DNA of 7,557 bases from assembly GCA_016177145.1 (NCBI GenBank), contig JACOVV010000167.1, positions 1 through 7,557 of the forward strand, in the 5' to 3' direction. A model generated the notes under the pieces. The model searched no databases and was not told where the DNA came from. It worked only from the letters and a program-made list of their open reading frames with translations. The position numbers were made by a program, and so were the translations under genes. Position 1 is the first letter of the stretch. Every line of letters starts with the position of its first letter. Shown one piece after another: positions 6,928 through 7,557 of this stretch. The stretch comes from Candidatus Omnitrophota bacterium. Lineage in GTDB: Bacteria > Omnitrophota > Gorgyraeia > JACOVV01.

Positions 6928-6943
6928 ATTATAGTACAGATCC
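6928..6943 (-). promoter_or_regulatory. Candidate -10 promoter for the epimerase-UbiA pair, overlapping the upstream stop
   Basis: On the minus strand this reads GGATCTGTACTATAAT, again with the preceding gene's stop TAA inside a perfect TATAAT. Unlike the two related sites it lacks the TG at the extended -10 position (it has GTAC before the hexamer), and the best -35 (TACGCA, 18-base spacer) matches at 3 of 6 bases. The predicted +1 is near 6921, which gives a 21-base leader to the ATG at 6900 or 6 bases to the GTG at 6915. Confidence 0.35.
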
Positions 6944-7557
6944 ACTAACTTTGCGTAACTTGATCACAAAATAAAACCACAAACAAACAACAGCGTAAAA
7001 ACGAATCGAAAGGCCTAAAGTTAAAACACCCTTACTGAACGTGGACGAAGTATAAGGTAAATTCCACGCGATTAATAAGGCAGAGATACCAATGATCATT
7101 CTGGTCAAAAACCTTTCGTTATCTTGGAACACCCTATATAAACCAACGAGAACCGCCGGTAACACTAAAACCAGATGATGCTCCCATGAAAAAGGGGAAA
7201 GAATATACGACGTCAAAAGAAAAAGCGAAAACTCAAAATCGATCCACTGATCTTTATCGCCCCCCCTTGAAACCCGATGGCAGACCCACATTACCGTTAG
7301 AAGAACCGCCGCCGCAATGAGGTAGGTCAATCCCCTCCCAAAATCCGGGCTATCAAATAATATTTCACTGAATGGGTTTTGAAGAAAAATCCTTGAGATG
7401 AACCCATTGAGACTTTGATTCCAGGGGTTGGCCGGCGAAATAAAATCAACAGGAACTCTCCCATAACTCGCTGAGGGCAGAACAATCGTAAACCACTCTC
7501 GCCACAAATTGGGAGGCAATACGATTAAAGAGATGGCAATGTAGGATCCAAGCAGCC
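6929..7557 (-). CDS. GT87/DUF2029-type integral membrane glycosyltransferase (partial, N-terminus outside window)
   Basis: The frame is open from the right edge (first whole codon at 7555) to the TAA at 6931-6929, giving 208 visible residues, roughly the C-terminal half of a family usually of 400 or more. Numbered from the first visible codon, NPWNQSLNG (43-51) and SPFSWEHH (120-127), the latter directly before a long apolar helix, are the landmarks I associate with GT87/DUF2029 proteins. Those are GT-C fold enzymes, including mycobacterial PimE, that use polyprenyl-phosphate sugars on the outer face of the membrane. About five hydrophobic segments are present, and the C-terminus is basic (IKLRK). 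A TTG at 7519 is not a credible start because the frame and hydrophobic sequence continue upstream of it. The donor may relate to the UbiA-like gene two positions downstream, but this is inference. Confidence 0.8.
   Translation of the reverse strand, partial: LLGSYIAISLIVLPPNLWREWFTIVLPSASYGRVPVDFISPANPWNQSLNGFISRIFLQNPFSEILFDSPDFGRGLTYLIAAAVLLTVMWVCHRVSRGGDKDQWIDFEFSLFLLTSYILSPFSWEHHLVLVLPAVLVGLYRVFQDNERFLTRMIIGISALLIAWNLPYTSSTFSKGVLTLGLSIRFYAVVCLWFYFVIKLRKVSGSVL

Noticed and set aside
7517..7519. TTG as the start codon of the GT87-like gene
   Set aside because: The frame stays open and hydrophobic up to the window edge, and the visible part is only about half the usual family length, so the real start lies beyond 7557.
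6929..7557. Lower GC in the GT87 gene as a sign of recent transfer
   Set aside because: Several 60-base rows here count 21-23 G+C, but a row in the UbiA-like gene (5101-5160) is just as AT-rich (21 of 60), while other rows of that gene reach 37. Composition varies throughout the locus.

Overview
This window is a stretch of a bacterial surface-polysaccharide (O-antigen or similar glycan) locus. Every convincing gene is on the minus strand, so transcription runs from the right edge to the left edge. The Wzm/Wzt-type exporter pair points to a bacterium that makes the glycan on the cytoplasmic face of the inner membrane and exports it by an ABC transporter, probably a Gram-negative (diderm) organism. 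Base composition is mixed (hand-counted 60-base rows range from about 35% to 62% GC). I cannot name the phylum from sequence alone.

In transcription order: (1) 7557-6929, the C-terminal half of a multipass GT87/DUF2029 (GT-C fold) glycosyltransferase whose start lies outside the window; (2) 6900-5845, an extended-SDR nucleotide-sugar epimerase/dehydratase with intact cofactor and catalytic motifs; (3) 5848-4997, a UbiA-family integral membrane prenyltransferase resembling decaprenyl-phosphate phosphoribosyltransferase; (4) 4989-4180, the ABC-2 permease Wzm; (5) 4176-2332, the ATPase Wzt, carrying two tandem C-terminal glycan-binding-type domains instead of the usual one; (6) 2295 to the left edge, a GT2 (WbbL/rhamnosyltransferase-like) glycosyltransferase fused to a very long proline-free helical tail, still open when the window ends.

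The genes fall into tightly joined pairs. The epimerase and the UbiA gene overlap by ATGA, and wzm and wzt are 3 bases apart. The three looser junctions (before the epimerase, before wzm and before the GT2 gene) each carry a similar 16-base motif ending in a perfect TATAAT, in which the TAA is the stop codon of the preceding gene. I read these as candidate promoters embedded in gene ends, which would give three transcription units. The gap before the GT2 gene also holds a perfect 9-bp inverted repeat.

The most notable item is the GT2-coiled-coil protein. From about residue 431 to the window edge its tail is built of 11-residue (hendecad) repeats, organised into larger copies that each begin with a diagnostic 23-residue module. 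Next to a Wzt with doubled glycan-binding domains, it invites comparison with the E. coli O9a system, where the coiled coil of WbdD sets polysaccharide length and Wzt binds the finished chain end. A 'molecular ruler' role here is my inference, not shown by the sequence.

There is no gene-free stretch longer than 36 bases, and I see no RNA genes, CRISPR, insertion sequences or phage features.
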